A stretch of 15,167 nucleotides of DNA from Candidatus Zhuqueibacterota bacterium 4484_87 (GCA_002085355.1 NATN01000067.1:1-15167); one strand, 5' to 3'. Counted from the stretch's first letter, positions 8,472 to 15,167 are shown. A program made the numbers and translations. The notes: a model not told the origin generated them from the letters alone.

Positions 8472-9122
8472 ATGAATACAATAATTGAATTTCTCCTCAT
8501 TGCACCACCGATTTTGCTCGCGCTGACAGTTCATGAATTTTCTCACGGCTATGTTGCTTATCGGCTGGGAGATCCTACTGCGAAATTAGCCGGAAGATTG
8601 ACGCTCAATCCGTTGGTTCATCTTGACTTGCTGGGCACTGCTATGTTGTTTATTGTCCATATTGGTTGGGCAAAACCAGTGCCAGTCAATCCGATGATGT
8701 TGCGCAATCCTAAACGTGATTTATTGTGGGTATCTCTTGCCGGACCGGCATCTAATCTGGCATTAGCATTGGTCTTCGGCATTGGTTGTCGAATTCTTGG
8801 CGTAACCAGCCTGCGCGCATTGCAGCCGGGAATTTTGGGGCTTGTGCAATTTATGTTCGCCTTTGGCATGATGATCAACATCGTGCTGGCGTTCTTCAAT
8901 TTACTGCCAATTCCACCGCTTGATGGATCAAAAATTTTATTGGGATTAACGCCTGCCCGCTACGAGCATGCTATGCAGCCATATTTGCAATTTGGGCCTG
9001 TCATCCTCATTGCTCTTATTGCATTTGGGTATGTGTCGCATGTCTCTATTTTATGGACAATTTTGAATCCGTTTGTGAAGCTTTTTTCATATCTATTCGC
9101 CGGAGCGGATTTGGGATTTTAA
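8472..9122 (+). CDS. Site-2 protease family (M50) membrane metalloprotease
   Basis: 216 residues from the ATG at 8472, 5 bases after the preceding stop. A GTG at 8463 would overlap that stop by 4 bases and add three residues. The protein is mostly hydrophobic, with about five to six membrane segments. The zinc site is H21-E22-F-S-H25 in the first helix, and the third ligand is Asp151 in NLLPIPPLDGSKIL. GRLTLNPLVHLDLLGT and SLAGPASNLALAL are further hallmarks of the compact, PDZ-less M50 group related to B. subtilis YwhC and similar proteins. Members cut substrates within the membrane, but the target here is unknown. It is the last gene of the der operon, and no clear terminator was seen before the convergent toxin remnant that ends at 9184. 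Confidence 0.95.
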   Translation: MNTIIEFLLIAPPILLALTVHEFSHGYVAYRLGDPTAKLAGRLTLNPLVHLDLLGTAMLFIVHIGWAKPVPVNPMMLRNPKRDLLWVSLAGPASNLALALVFGIGCRILGVTSLRALQPGILGLVQFMFAFGMMINIVLAFFNLLPIPPLDGSKILLGLTPARYEHAMQPYLQFGPVILIALIAFGYVSHVSILWTILNPFVKLFSYLFAGADLGF

Positions 9123-9183
9123 AGGAAAAAACAGCACATGGATTTGGGTAAATTTTTACAGTTGGAGTGAATGGCGCTTTTGA

Positions 9184-9671
9184 TCAAAATTGCCGAAGTT
9201 CAGCTATGACCATATCAACTATTGTCTTTGTAACGAAAAGACTGCTTTTTTCGTATAGATTTAAAATGCTTTTTTCTGCATCTGATAAAGTAATTTTCTC
9301 CTTCTTCAATGCTCGAATAATTATACCAATCGATCCGACGGGCACAATAGCTAATTTTTTTCAGCTTCTCGAACGGCTAAGTCATCTGTCAGGAGAGTGC
9401 TTATTGAAAGTTCGTGGCAAAGACACAGGCTCTCTTTTTCTCCAAAATGGAGATACGCTAATTCATTTTTTTTCTATGAAATCCGAGAGAATGTTCTTTG
9501 GGCATTTTTTTGTGTGAAAATTGATTAAATCGGATATGCCAGGATAGTTTGATTTTTGATGTTTCGAATACTCGCGGTGCACGTTTTCAGGGACAAAAAC
9601 CTCATAAAAATCTTCAAGTAACTTAAAACAATCAATCTCTGCTAAACAACAATCAATCGTTCATTGCCCAT
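9184..9671 (-). pseudogene. Degenerate PIN-domain (DUF3368-like) toxin
   Basis: On the minus strand three reading frames join into one toxin. The start MGNERLIVV (ATG at 9671, overlapping the antitoxin end by 19 bases) breaks at a stop. Frame then changes to LAEIDCFKLLEDFYEVFVPE... and runs to FIEKK and a stop. After an A8 run the frame changes to ELAYLHFGEKESLCLCHEL and LLTDDLAVREAEK. After an A7 run it returns to LAIVPVGSIGIIIRALKKEK, ending AELRQF at a TGA (9184-9186). The GE...E and TDD segments are PIN-domain acidic positions. The N-terminal Asp-containing strand (usually DTS) is deleted. One extra base in the first A tract and one missing base in the second explain the internal shifts. 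PIN toxins are usually RNases, and this one should be inactive. The plus-strand ORF over this span is an antisense shadow. Confidence 0.85.
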
Positions 9672-9901
9672 GCCAAATCCTCCATTACGGCATTCCGTTG
9701 ATTTTCGGCAATTTCTACCCAATCAATACCAACAACTTCAATTGCTTCATCCCGTGAAATTTCACCTTTTAAATATCTCCCCAGAATGTGCTCACGCCAA
9801 AGTTGTTTAATGCCTGCTCGGAAAGCCATAGAAATAATTTCATCTTCTGACTTCTCAATTTCTTTGGTTAAGTTTTTCAGAAGTGTCGTTGTCTTTTCCA
9901 T
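9653..9901 (-). CDS. Antitoxin of a PIN-domain toxin-antitoxin pair
   Basis: 82 residues, ATG at 9901 preceded by AAGG about 6 bases upstream. Charged and helical: an N-terminal helix rich in Lys/Glu (1-35), then REHILGRYLKGEISRDEAIE and VVGIDWVEIAENQRNAVMED. The pattern of a short chain followed by [YF]LxGEISRDEAxxxxG resembles UPF0175-like and related antitoxins that pair with DUF3368-type PIN toxins. I assign it by that resemblance and, more strongly, by its position directly upstream of, and overlapping, the PIN toxin remnant. It is fully open and looks functional although its toxin is broken. Such antitoxins normally bind the toxin and repress their own promoter, which here may be the candidate at 9940-9968. 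Confidence 0.75.
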   Translation of the reverse strand: MEKTTTLLKNLTKEIEKSEDEIISMAFRAGIKQLWREHILGRYLKGEISRDEAIEVVGIDWVEIAENQRNAVMEDLAWAMND

Positions 9902-9939
9902 TTTTTACCTTGTTAAAGATCAAGTTCAATGATTTTAAG

Positions 9940-9968
9940 ATCGTACCATCATGTACAATTCGATTCAA
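9940..9968 (-). promoter_or_regulatory. Candidate promoter of the antitoxin gene
   Basis: On the minus strand TTGAAT and TACGAT are separated by 17 bases, a sigma-70-like arrangement with four of six matches in each hexamer. It ends about 38 bases before the antitoxin ATG. Confidence 0.35.
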
Positions 9969-10021
9969 CATCTTTTAAAGCTGCCGTAATTTTATCAATG
10001 CTGTTGATTATACAAGATGGG

Positions 10022-10063
10022 TAAATAAAAAATGCAGTACATCACTAATCCCTGCACTGCATT
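10022..10063 (-). terminator. Terminator of the DUF1858 gene
   Basis: Arms AATGCAGT and ACTGCATT (10031-10038 and 10056-10063) pair perfectly around a 17-base loop. On the minus strand the 3' arm runs into TTTTTTATTT. It begins 15 bases after the TAA of the DUF1858 gene. A T-rich flank on the other side could let it also act in the plus direction. Confidence 0.65.
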
Positions 10064-10077
10064 CATTTTTTGAATTT

Positions 10078-10305
10078 TTAAAGTAGATTCTTTTTTTCTT
10101 CTGTGTTCTTCGCGAGTTGGTCGTTTAACGATTGGACAATTTCATCGATATTCATCATTCCTCGCAGTTTCGCTTGCAACTCAAGCGTTCCCCAAGCGGG
10201 CCTGCCGCCTCAGGAAAAACAATAAATACCAATGCTTTCCAATGTTCCGATTAATTCCGGATATTGATAAACAATTTCAGAAATAGAAGTTTCTTTGGTA
10301 ATCAT
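10078..10305 (-). CDS. DUF1858 redox-motif protein with in-frame UGA (candidate selenoprotein)
   Basis: 75 codons on the minus strand, ATG at 10305 with an AAAGGA site 8-9 bases upstream, ending at TAA (10078-10080). Codon 32 (10210-10212) is TGA. Upstream: MITKETSISEIVYQYPELIG, then TLESIGIYCFS. Downstream: GGRPAWGTLELQAKLRG, then NIDEIVQSLND. The two halves together form one DUF1858 / hybrid-cluster-protein-associated redox domain: I-T-x-x-x-S-I-x-E-I-V-x-x-Y-P-E, G-I-x-C-x-x-[C], W-G-T-L-E and [DI]DEIV-x-x-L-N. The UGA falls exactly at the second Cys of the CxxC, giving CFS-Sec (CxxU), the usual geometry of redox selenoproteins. No other stop or frameshift occurs. The family is thought to do thiol redox chemistry in the cytoplasm, partner unknown. 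The alternative is a TGC/TGT-to-TGA nonsense mutation. Domain identity is strong, and selenocysteine is about an even bet. Confidence 0.7.
10171..10187 (-). promoter_or_regulatory. SECIS-like hairpin downstream of the UGA
   Basis: On the minus strand CGCTTG and CAAGCG form a perfect 6-bp stem around the 5-base loop AGTTG. The loop starts 28 bases after the UGA, inside the 16-37 base window used for bacterial SECIS elements. The loop has a G-U pair of bases but not the GGU of E. coli fdhF. A competing GC-rich hairpin (GCGG/CCGC, extended by TTCC/GGAA) spans 10188-10216 and includes the UGA itself. Confidence 0.4.
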
Positions 10306-10333
10306 GTAATCGTTCCTTTGTAGTTAATCTGTT

Positions 10334-10362
10334 TTGCTAAAAATTATACACAATTTTAGCAA
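10334..10362 (-). promoter_or_regulatory. Promoter -10 inside a perfect inverted repeat, upstream of DUF1858 gene
   Basis: Perfect 9-bp arms TTGCTAAAA and TTTTAGCAA flank an 11-base spacer. On the minus strand the spacer contains TATAAT (10348-10343), a consensus -10 located about 38 bases before the ATG. The -35 region is poor (GGAACA at 17-base spacing), as expected for an activator- or repressor-controlled promoter. The symmetry suggests a dimeric regulator site. I cannot name the regulator. Confidence 0.55.
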
Positions 10363-10495
10363 TCTTGTTCCGACTGAAAACAGTGATGAATATTGCATTT
10401 TATAATAGCATTTTTGGGTCGCACTTATCTTTGACGCATAAAGCGGAAAAATTCATCAGTAATTTTTCTCAAAATTTGGCAGATAAGAAGGGTGT

Positions 10496-10864
10496 CTAAT
10501 TCATTCCCAGCTCACGAATAGCTTCGACCAATTCCCAGTCCTGTGCCGGTTTTGAAAGCAGTCTGCAGGGCTGGAATTTTTTGACTAATCCCTTTTGCAA
10601 AAGATGGACATTGCCTGTCAAAAAGATAATAGGCGTTTTCGATACTTTGCGAATTGTTTTTGCCACGTCAATGCCGGTTTCGTGTCCGCGAAGTACAATG
10701 TCCATAAAAATAACATCAGGATCTTCGAGTTGGATTTTTTCGATGGCAAGGTCAGCAGATGGTACGATTGAGAGCACAGAAAATCCCATTTGTTCCAGAC
10801 GAAGTTTCAGCTCTAATGCGATTATCGCTTCATCTTCGACAATTAAAACATTCTTTTTGCTCAT
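10496..10864 (-). CDS. Stand-alone response regulator receiver domain
   Basis: 122 residues and only a receiver (REC) domain. Acidic pocket Glu10-Asp11-Glu12 (VLIVEDEAIIAL), phospho-acceptor Asp55 (VIFMDIVLRG), the switch Thr83 (IIFLTGN) and Lys105 (LLSKPA) are all present, so it should be phosphorylated. The motif set with a trailing GxExGIDVA is typical of receivers paired with HisKA_2 kinases. It has no output domain, so it must signal by protein contact or relay. The ATG lies 2 bases after the kinase TAA, so translation is coupled, and the kinase gene is its obvious partner. The end of the kinase gene supplies a GGGGGA binding site. Confidence 0.95.
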   Translation of the reverse strand: MSKKNVLIVEDEAIIALELKLRLEQMGFSVLSIVPSADLAIEKIQLEDPDVIFMDIVLRGHETGIDVAKTIRKVSKTPIIFLTGNVHLLQKGLVKKFQPCRLLSKPAQDWELVEAIRELGMN

Positions 10865-10866
10865 AT

Positions 10867-13410
10867 TTAATCCCCCGGGAAAGAAATTTCAAATTTTGTT
10901 CCCTTTTTTTTGGTGATCTTGAGTGTACCTTCCAATTGTGAAGTCAGAATCTTCACTAACTGCAATCCCAACGAAGAAGATTTATCAGCAGATTTTAATT
11001 CAGACATGCCCATTCCGTCATCCGCACAACTAAATACAATATTTCCCTGGTCATCTTTTTTAAGGAGCACGAGAATTTCCCCTGATCTGCCATCCGGAAA
11101 TGCGTGTTTAATGGAATTGGTGACCAGTTCATTGATGATAAGGGCACAGGGGATGGCATGATTGATGTCCAGAGAAATATTTTCACCTTCATAGCGGATT
11201 TTTATCAAATCACCTAATTCATAAATTTCACCCAAATGCGTGACTAATTCCTGAATGTAATTTTTTAAATTGATATCAGCAAAGTTTCGTGACTTGTAAA
11301 GATTTTCATGAACCAGTGCCATTGTGTAAATTCGGTCTCGACTTTTATGGAACGCTTCAAGCGCCTGATCCATTGTCTGAATCTTACGTGCCTGTAAATT
11401 GAGAAGGCTGACAACGAGATTCAAATTGTTTTTTACGCGATGATGGATTTCACTGATCAGGATGTTTTGTATATGGAGGCTCTTTTCAAGCTTTTTTTCC
11501 CTCTCTTTTTGTTCAGTAATGTCATTGATCGCCAGAAGTATCATCTCAGTTTTCTTTGTATCCTGATAAATTCTGCGCGCATTCAACAGGACGGCCCTGT
11601 TGCCCATGTTGGCAAAGCGAAAGTTTACTTCCAAATTATTGAATGCCGTGTTTTGCGGCAGAATTTTGTTCAGCAATTCCCGCAATTCAGGTATATCCCA
11701 CTGACCGCCGCTCAGAGAAAAAAGAGGTTTTCCTTTTACTCGCTCTTGTTTCTCTCCAAAAGATCGATAGAATGCTTTATTGGCTGTGATAACCCGTAAT
11801 TCGGGATCCAGCACAATGAGTGGCTCATGGATGGTTTGAATAATGCTTTCAGCGAAGTGTTTGGCTTTTTCAATTTCCTTTTGTGCTTGTCGCTCTTCAG
11901 TTTGGTCGCGAAACACGAGCACAACGCCCGTTACATTTCCCGCATCATCTCTAATCGGGGCGCCGCTGTCAACAATAGGAAATTTTTTCCCATTTTTGGA
12001 CAAAAGTATAGTGTGATTTGCCAAGCCCACGACGATTCCTTTGTGTAACACCTTTTTTACGGGATTTTCTACCTTGTGTCCTGTTTGCTCATTTACGATG
12101 TCGAAAACTATGTCGATAGGCTGATCTATTGCTTCTTTTTCTGTCCAGCCGGTCAGTTTTTCTGCTTTTTTATTCATATTGATAATCAAACCCTGCAAAT
12201 CCGTAACAATGACGCCGTCGCCGATGCTAAACAAAGTTGTGCGAAATTTCTCTTCACTTTTCTGCAGTTCAATTTCAGTGCGCCGGCGTTCAGTGATGTC
12301 TTTGACAAATTCCGCTACGCCGATCACTTTTCCTGTGAGCGGGTCTTTTATTGGATGGCTGTAAAGCTCGATCCATTCAACAGGTGATCCGGGGAGGCCG
12401 ACTACAATATTGTGCTCAGTTTTTCCGGATTTAATACAGCGTAACGAAGGACATGGATTGCAAGGTTTGTCCGCATTGTGGTACGCCTGATAACATTTTT
12501 TTCCTTCAAGCGGTAAATTTTCCTGGTACCAATCATTCATGCTCGAATTCACTTTTAGCACCGTCAAGTCCGGAGATAAAATGCTAATGCCGTCATTTAT
12601 GCTGTTCAGAGTTGCCAGAAGCATGGCAGAATTATGCAGAGCTTGAGATTGAATCAAATGAAATTGTTCTAAATTATTCAGAAAATGATCGACCTGTTGA
12701 TTATCTGTTGCAGGTTGGGAAGGGAGATAATAAAAATTTTGATAAATATGATTTTCCACTACCATGAACGGGTGAATAACAAACAATTTCTTGATCAATT
12801 CAGGGGTGAAAGAATTTCTGTCGTACAGGCAAATGTTTACACAATCATTTTCCGGTAAAAAATCATTTTCCATTTTTTTTTCGTATTCAATGATTTTATT
12901 TTCACCGGAGATGTTTCGGACTACGGTGGCTAAATCGCAGATGACGCGCAGCGCGCGAAAACCTTCGGCTTTTGCTTGTTTGCACTGGTCGGTCAGAGAA
13001 TTAATCATTTGATCGGGGGAAAATTGTCCCCCATTTTCGTAGAATTTATTATCTGTAATCTGCTGGAATTGCTTTGATCTGATGAAATGCTCAATCTCAA
13101 TATTCTGCGCTAAAAGCTTTCTTTTTGCCACGGATAAGGCTTCATCAGCACAGAAAATTATTGTTTTTTCATCATTTCGAAGTCCGGCAGCAATAAATGA
13201 TGCCAATGAATTGTCGCGCTGCTGCGGATTCTTGTAAATTTGACAGATATGATCATGTACATGAAAAGAATCGAAATCGCGAATAGGGGAGAGGTTCAAT
13301 TCTTCAAAGGAAAAATGACCGGATAGGGATGAACTCTCGGTAATAGGAGCAAAGGCATTTGCTTGAGTTCGTTCGCCAGATGGGGCTTTTGTATCTTTTT
13401 TGCTTTCCAT
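10867..13410 (-). CDS. MEDS-PAS sensor histidine kinase (HisKA_2/HATPase)
   Basis: 847 residues, no signal peptide or membrane segments, so cytoplasmic. Residues 46-235 match the MEDS sensory domain (HVHDHICQIY, then long alpha/beta region ending HPFMVVENHIYQNFYYLP), first described from DcmR-type regulators. Three PAS domains follow: 262-375, 388-508 and 518-635. The first contains Cys306, Cys317, Cys320 and Cys325 (KPCNPCPSLRC), a Cys-rich insert seen in some PAS domains. The HisKA_2 dimerisation helix has EIHHRVKNNL with the phospho-acceptor at His656 or His657. The ATPase domain shows the N box NELVTNSIKHAF, DDGMG and SSLGLQLV. ATG at 13410 with GGAG five bases upstream. A chain of this kind senses a small molecule or redox state, but the ligand is not evident. 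It precedes the receiver gene by 2 bases. Confidence 0.95.
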   Translation of the reverse strand: MESKKDTKAPSGERTQANAFAPITESSSLSGHFSFEELNLSPIRDFDSFHVHDHICQIYKNPQQRDNSLASFIAAGLRNDEKTIIFCADEALSVAKRKLLAQNIEIEHFIRSKQFQQITDNKFYENGGQFSPDQMINSLTDQCKQAKAEGFRALRVICDLATVVRNISGENKIIEYEKKMENDFLPENDCVNICLYDRNSFTPELIKKLFVIHPFMVVENHIYQNFYYLPSQPATDNQQVDHFLNNLEQFHLIQSQALHNSAMLLATLNSINDGISILSPDLTVLKVNSSMNDWYQENLPLEGKKCYQAYHNADKPCNPCPSLRCIKSGKTEHNIVVGLPGSPVEWIELYSHPIKDPLTGKVIGVAEFVKDITERRRTEIELQKSEEKFRTTLFSIGDGVIVTDLQGLIINMNKKAEKLTGWTEKEAIDQPIDIVFDIVNEQTGHKVENPVKKVLHKGIVVGLANHTILLSKNGKKFPIVDSGAPIRDDAGNVTGVVLVFRDQTEERQAQKEIEKAKHFAESIIQTIHEPLIVLDPELRVITANKAFYRSFGEKQERVKGKPLFSLSGGQWDIPELRELLNKILPQNTAFNNLEVNFRFANMGNRAVLLNARRIYQDTKKTEMILLAINDITEQKEREKKLEKSLHIQNILISEIHHRVKNNLNLVVSLLNLQARKIQTMDQALEAFHKSRDRIYTMALVHENLYKSRNFADINLKNYIQELVTHLGEIYELGDLIKIRYEGENISLDINHAIPCALIINELVTNSIKHAFPDGRSGEILVLLKKDDQGNIVFSCADDGMGMSELKSADKSSSLGLQLVKILTSQLEGTLKITKKKGTKFEISFPGD

Positions 13411-14289
13411 GTCTGCTCCGATGGCTTCATGGTTTCTGCTTGGAAATCCTCGGCAGATTTTAATTACTGAACTTTTACAAATTCAAATGAGAACAATAAA
13501 ACAAGCGCCACAGACAAAAGGGAAAGAGGCTGCAACATACCAAGCCAATACAATAAGTACTCCCTGTTTATCCTCTGGTTGATATTTGCAAAAATTCTCT
13601 TATTACAAAACTTGTGGTCAGAAAATGTTTAGGCCAGAGCTTCCTTTGAAAAAATAACTTGAAAAGCCTTTTTGCAAAATCGGACATTAATGAAAAAATT
13701 TATCATTGCTAATTGAAAATTTTTTTCGCATTGTGATACACGCGCTGCTCACAAAAGACTGTACAGGCACTGGTCAGGGGAGGTTGCAGGGATTCATTCC
13801 GGCAAAACTCCTCACATGGATAGAGCTATTGATATGTCTTAAATTATTTCAATGAATTTTAAAAAAATATCTGGCCCCTTCCCACGAGTAGGAGTATTGA
13901 AACGAGAGTCTGGTCTGTAATGATTTCTTATAGTGATAGTATTGCAAGTAAATTTCGACACTCAAACAAAATAGCAAAAAATTTATTTGAAAGCAAGCAT
14001 TTTTTGAAAAATGACATTTATTTTGCAAAATTTGCCTGATCTATGGTTTTGTGCTCTTTTGTCGGAGTTTTGCTGCAAGACGCTCATGATTAATCAGATG
14101 CCGCTTTGGTGATTGAGAATAGTCATCTTTGCATTGCAATTATTTCCTCAAAATGTAAGCTGCTTTACAGAAAATTGACCTGAAAATAGTTATCTTATGC
14201 TGTCATTTGGGCAGAATCTGAAAAATTTATGGTTTAAGTTTTGCTCAAATTAATTTATTATTTGTTTTACTAACATCAAGGAGGATGCC
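13411..14289. other. 879-bp region without recognisable gene
   Basis: AT-rich, with no open frame above 60 codons apart from one of 60 codons beginning in the kinase start region, which has no ribosome binding site. It contains the probable kinase promoter (13457-13486) and, at its far end, the leader of the next gene. Around 13777-13812 a GC-richer patch can fold weakly (GAGGTTGC with GCAA...CCTC), not convincingly. I see no tRNA, no riboswitch signature and no repeat array. Confidence 0.6.
13457..13486 (-). promoter_or_regulatory. Candidate promoter of the sensor kinase
   Basis: On the minus strand TTGAAT (13486-13481) and TAAAAT (13462-13457) are 18 bases apart. Transcription would begin about 40 bases before the kinase ATG. 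Sigma-70-like by pattern only. Confidence 0.35.
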
Positions 14290-15167
14290 ATGAAAAACTT
14301 AGCACAAAATTTACTGGCAGTGTTGGTCATCGTGATGTTTGCAGTTGGATTTGTTCAGGCGCAAGTGGTGATCACGAACACGTCTAACTATCAGACAGTC
14401 GATCAGATGCTTCTCGCGAATGAAATCAATGAAAGCGGTGAACCTTACGCTGAGGCAATTGGCTATAATCTTGACAATCTCGATCCTTTTGCTCCGAATA
14501 CGCCGGATAATATCGCGTACGTTTTAGGCATCGAAAACTACGAATATTCCCGTTATCAGTTGGGCGTTGTGATTGCACGATCGGGAATGGGCTTACATAT
14601 TATGTGGGCGCCGGTCGTCAGACAGATGGCAGCAATGGAAACAGACCCAGAGTTTGACGGGAAATATACTATGGGTATGAAAAATGGTTACAACGAAGAC
14701 GACGAACTTATGAAAATGATCATGCATTTCGGAATGCTGGCTAATCATTCGGCGCCGATGAATGCCTGGCCGCAATTTGGCGAATTTGTCTCCGGTGACC
14801 CGCATTACGCTCAAGCTGTTGACGCAGATAATTTCTCTCATGATTTTTCCACATTGCGTTGGGATCGCAGTAAAATGACAAAACAACTTTCTCCGGGAGC
14901 CATGGGACAGACGCTGATGAAACAATATTTGTGGGCACAGGACATGCTTGGTTCTTTTCATGATGCCGATGAGAATGAAGTAATACCGGGGAGCGGCGCC
15001 AGTCCTGATTCTACCGGGAAGCCGGTTTTCGATCCGAATAATAACGTTTTTTTCGGCGGAGACAATGTCGATGGTTTTGTCGGACAGGTGCTCACTGCTG
15101 AAGCGATAAACAAAGTGAAAAATATCATCACGAATCTGGCTTACGACGGCAGTAATTTAGGAATGGT
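14290..15167 (+). CDS. Exported protein of unknown function, Met-rich, 3'-truncated
   Basis: At least 292 residues with no stop before the window ends. The ATG at 14290 follows an AAGGAGG site by 5 bases, the best ribosome binding site in the window, suggesting strong expression. Residues 1-24 form a signal peptide (MKN start, Leu/Val-rich core, VQA-QV cleavage), without a lipobox. I do not recognise the family. Visible features are an acidic N-terminal region (about 45-75) rich in Asn, Asp and Pro, a Met-rich stretch with 11 Met in residues 100-157, and around 170-260 a run of Asp, Gly and Asn-containing loops. No catalytic signature is seen. The Met content could bind copper or simply pack hydrophobically. 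No neighbour suggests a function. It is separated from the kinase by 879 bases and divergently oriented. Confidence 0.8.
   Translation, partial: MKNLAQNLLAVLVIVMFAVGFVQAQVVITNTSNYQTVDQMLLANEINESGEPYAEAIGYNLDNLDPFAPNTPDNIAYVLGIENYEYSRYQLGVVIARSGMGLHIMWAPVVRQMAAMETDPEFDGKYTMGMKNGYNEDDELMKMIMHFGMLANHSAPMNAWPQFGEFVSGDPHYAQAVDADNFSHDFSTLRWDRSKMTKQLSPGAMGQTLMKQYLWAQDMLGSFHDADENEVIPGSGASPDSTGKPVFDPNNNVFFGGDNVDGFVGQVLTAEAINKVKNIITNLAYDGSNLGM

Noticed and set aside
9355..9473. Programmed ribosomal frameshifting in the PIN toxin
   Set aside because: The A tracts are slippery, but the shifts needed are opposite in direction, and the N-terminal catalytic strand is deleted as well. Mutational decay or sequencing error is simpler.
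9167..9517. 116-codon plus-strand ORF
   Set aside because: It lies antisense to the PIN toxin remnant, which has clear family similarity on the minus strand. The plus-strand protein has no motif and no ribosome binding site.
9902..10020. Short minus-strand open stretch ending DKITAALKDVESNCT upstream of the antitoxin
   Set aside because: About 22 codons with no start codon or family match. It could be a gene relic, but there is too little to support a feature.
13400..13582. 60-codon plus-strand ORF beginning in the kinase start region
   Set aside because: No ribosome binding site, no motif, and it overlaps the kinase start and its probable promoter.
13871..13903. Solitary sequence ending GTATTGAAAC, resembling the 3' end of some CRISPR repeats
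   Set aside because: Only one copy. The nearest similar string (around 13937) is short and not at a repeat-like distance, and there is no spacer array or cas gene.

Overview
The window (about 40% GC) looks like a chromosomal stretch of a Gram-negative bacterium of the Fibrobacterota-Chlorobiota-Bacteroidota (FCB) superphylum, perhaps a Calditrichota/KSB1-like lineage. This is inferred from CsgG-type outer-membrane assembly proteins, a secreted protease ending in a type IX-like C-terminal sorting domain, and a FecR-domain exported protein. No rRNA, tRNA, IS element or CRISPR array was recognised.

Layout. (1) 1-3633, plus strand: an envelope cluster of a 5'-truncated CsgG/FlgT-like gene, two tandem CsgG-family paralogs (the second a probable lipoprotein) and a FecR-domain protein, with hairpin terminators after the first paralog (1765-1802) and after the FecR gene (3744-3776). 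(2) 3990-9122, plus strand: a PDZ / radical-SAM-like / DUF512 protein, the ribosome-assembly GTPase Der, a large secreted HExxH metalloprotease with a C-terminal sorting domain, and an M50 site-2-protease homolog. The last three are packed within a few bases. (3) 9184-10305, minus strand: an accessory patch with a dead PIN-domain toxin (three lesions), its intact antitoxin, and a 75-codon DUF1858 redox-motif gene interrupted by one in-frame UGA exactly where the second Cys of the CxxC motif belongs. (4) 10496-13410, minus strand: a MEDS-PAS-PAS-PAS-HisKA_2-HATPase sensor kinase and a stand-alone receiver domain, translationally coupled. (5) 13411-14289: about 880 bases without a recognisable gene, then an unrecognised exported, Met-rich protein that runs off the window.

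The most interesting item is the gene at 10078-10305. The reading frame is open on both sides of the UGA, the DUF1858 signature continues past it, it has a good ribosome binding site and a palindrome-embedded promoter, and a GC-rich segment that can form hairpins follows the UGA. It reads as a candidate CxxU selenoprotein that standard gene callers would miss. A plain nonsense mutation remains possible, especially because the adjacent toxin gene is clearly decayed.
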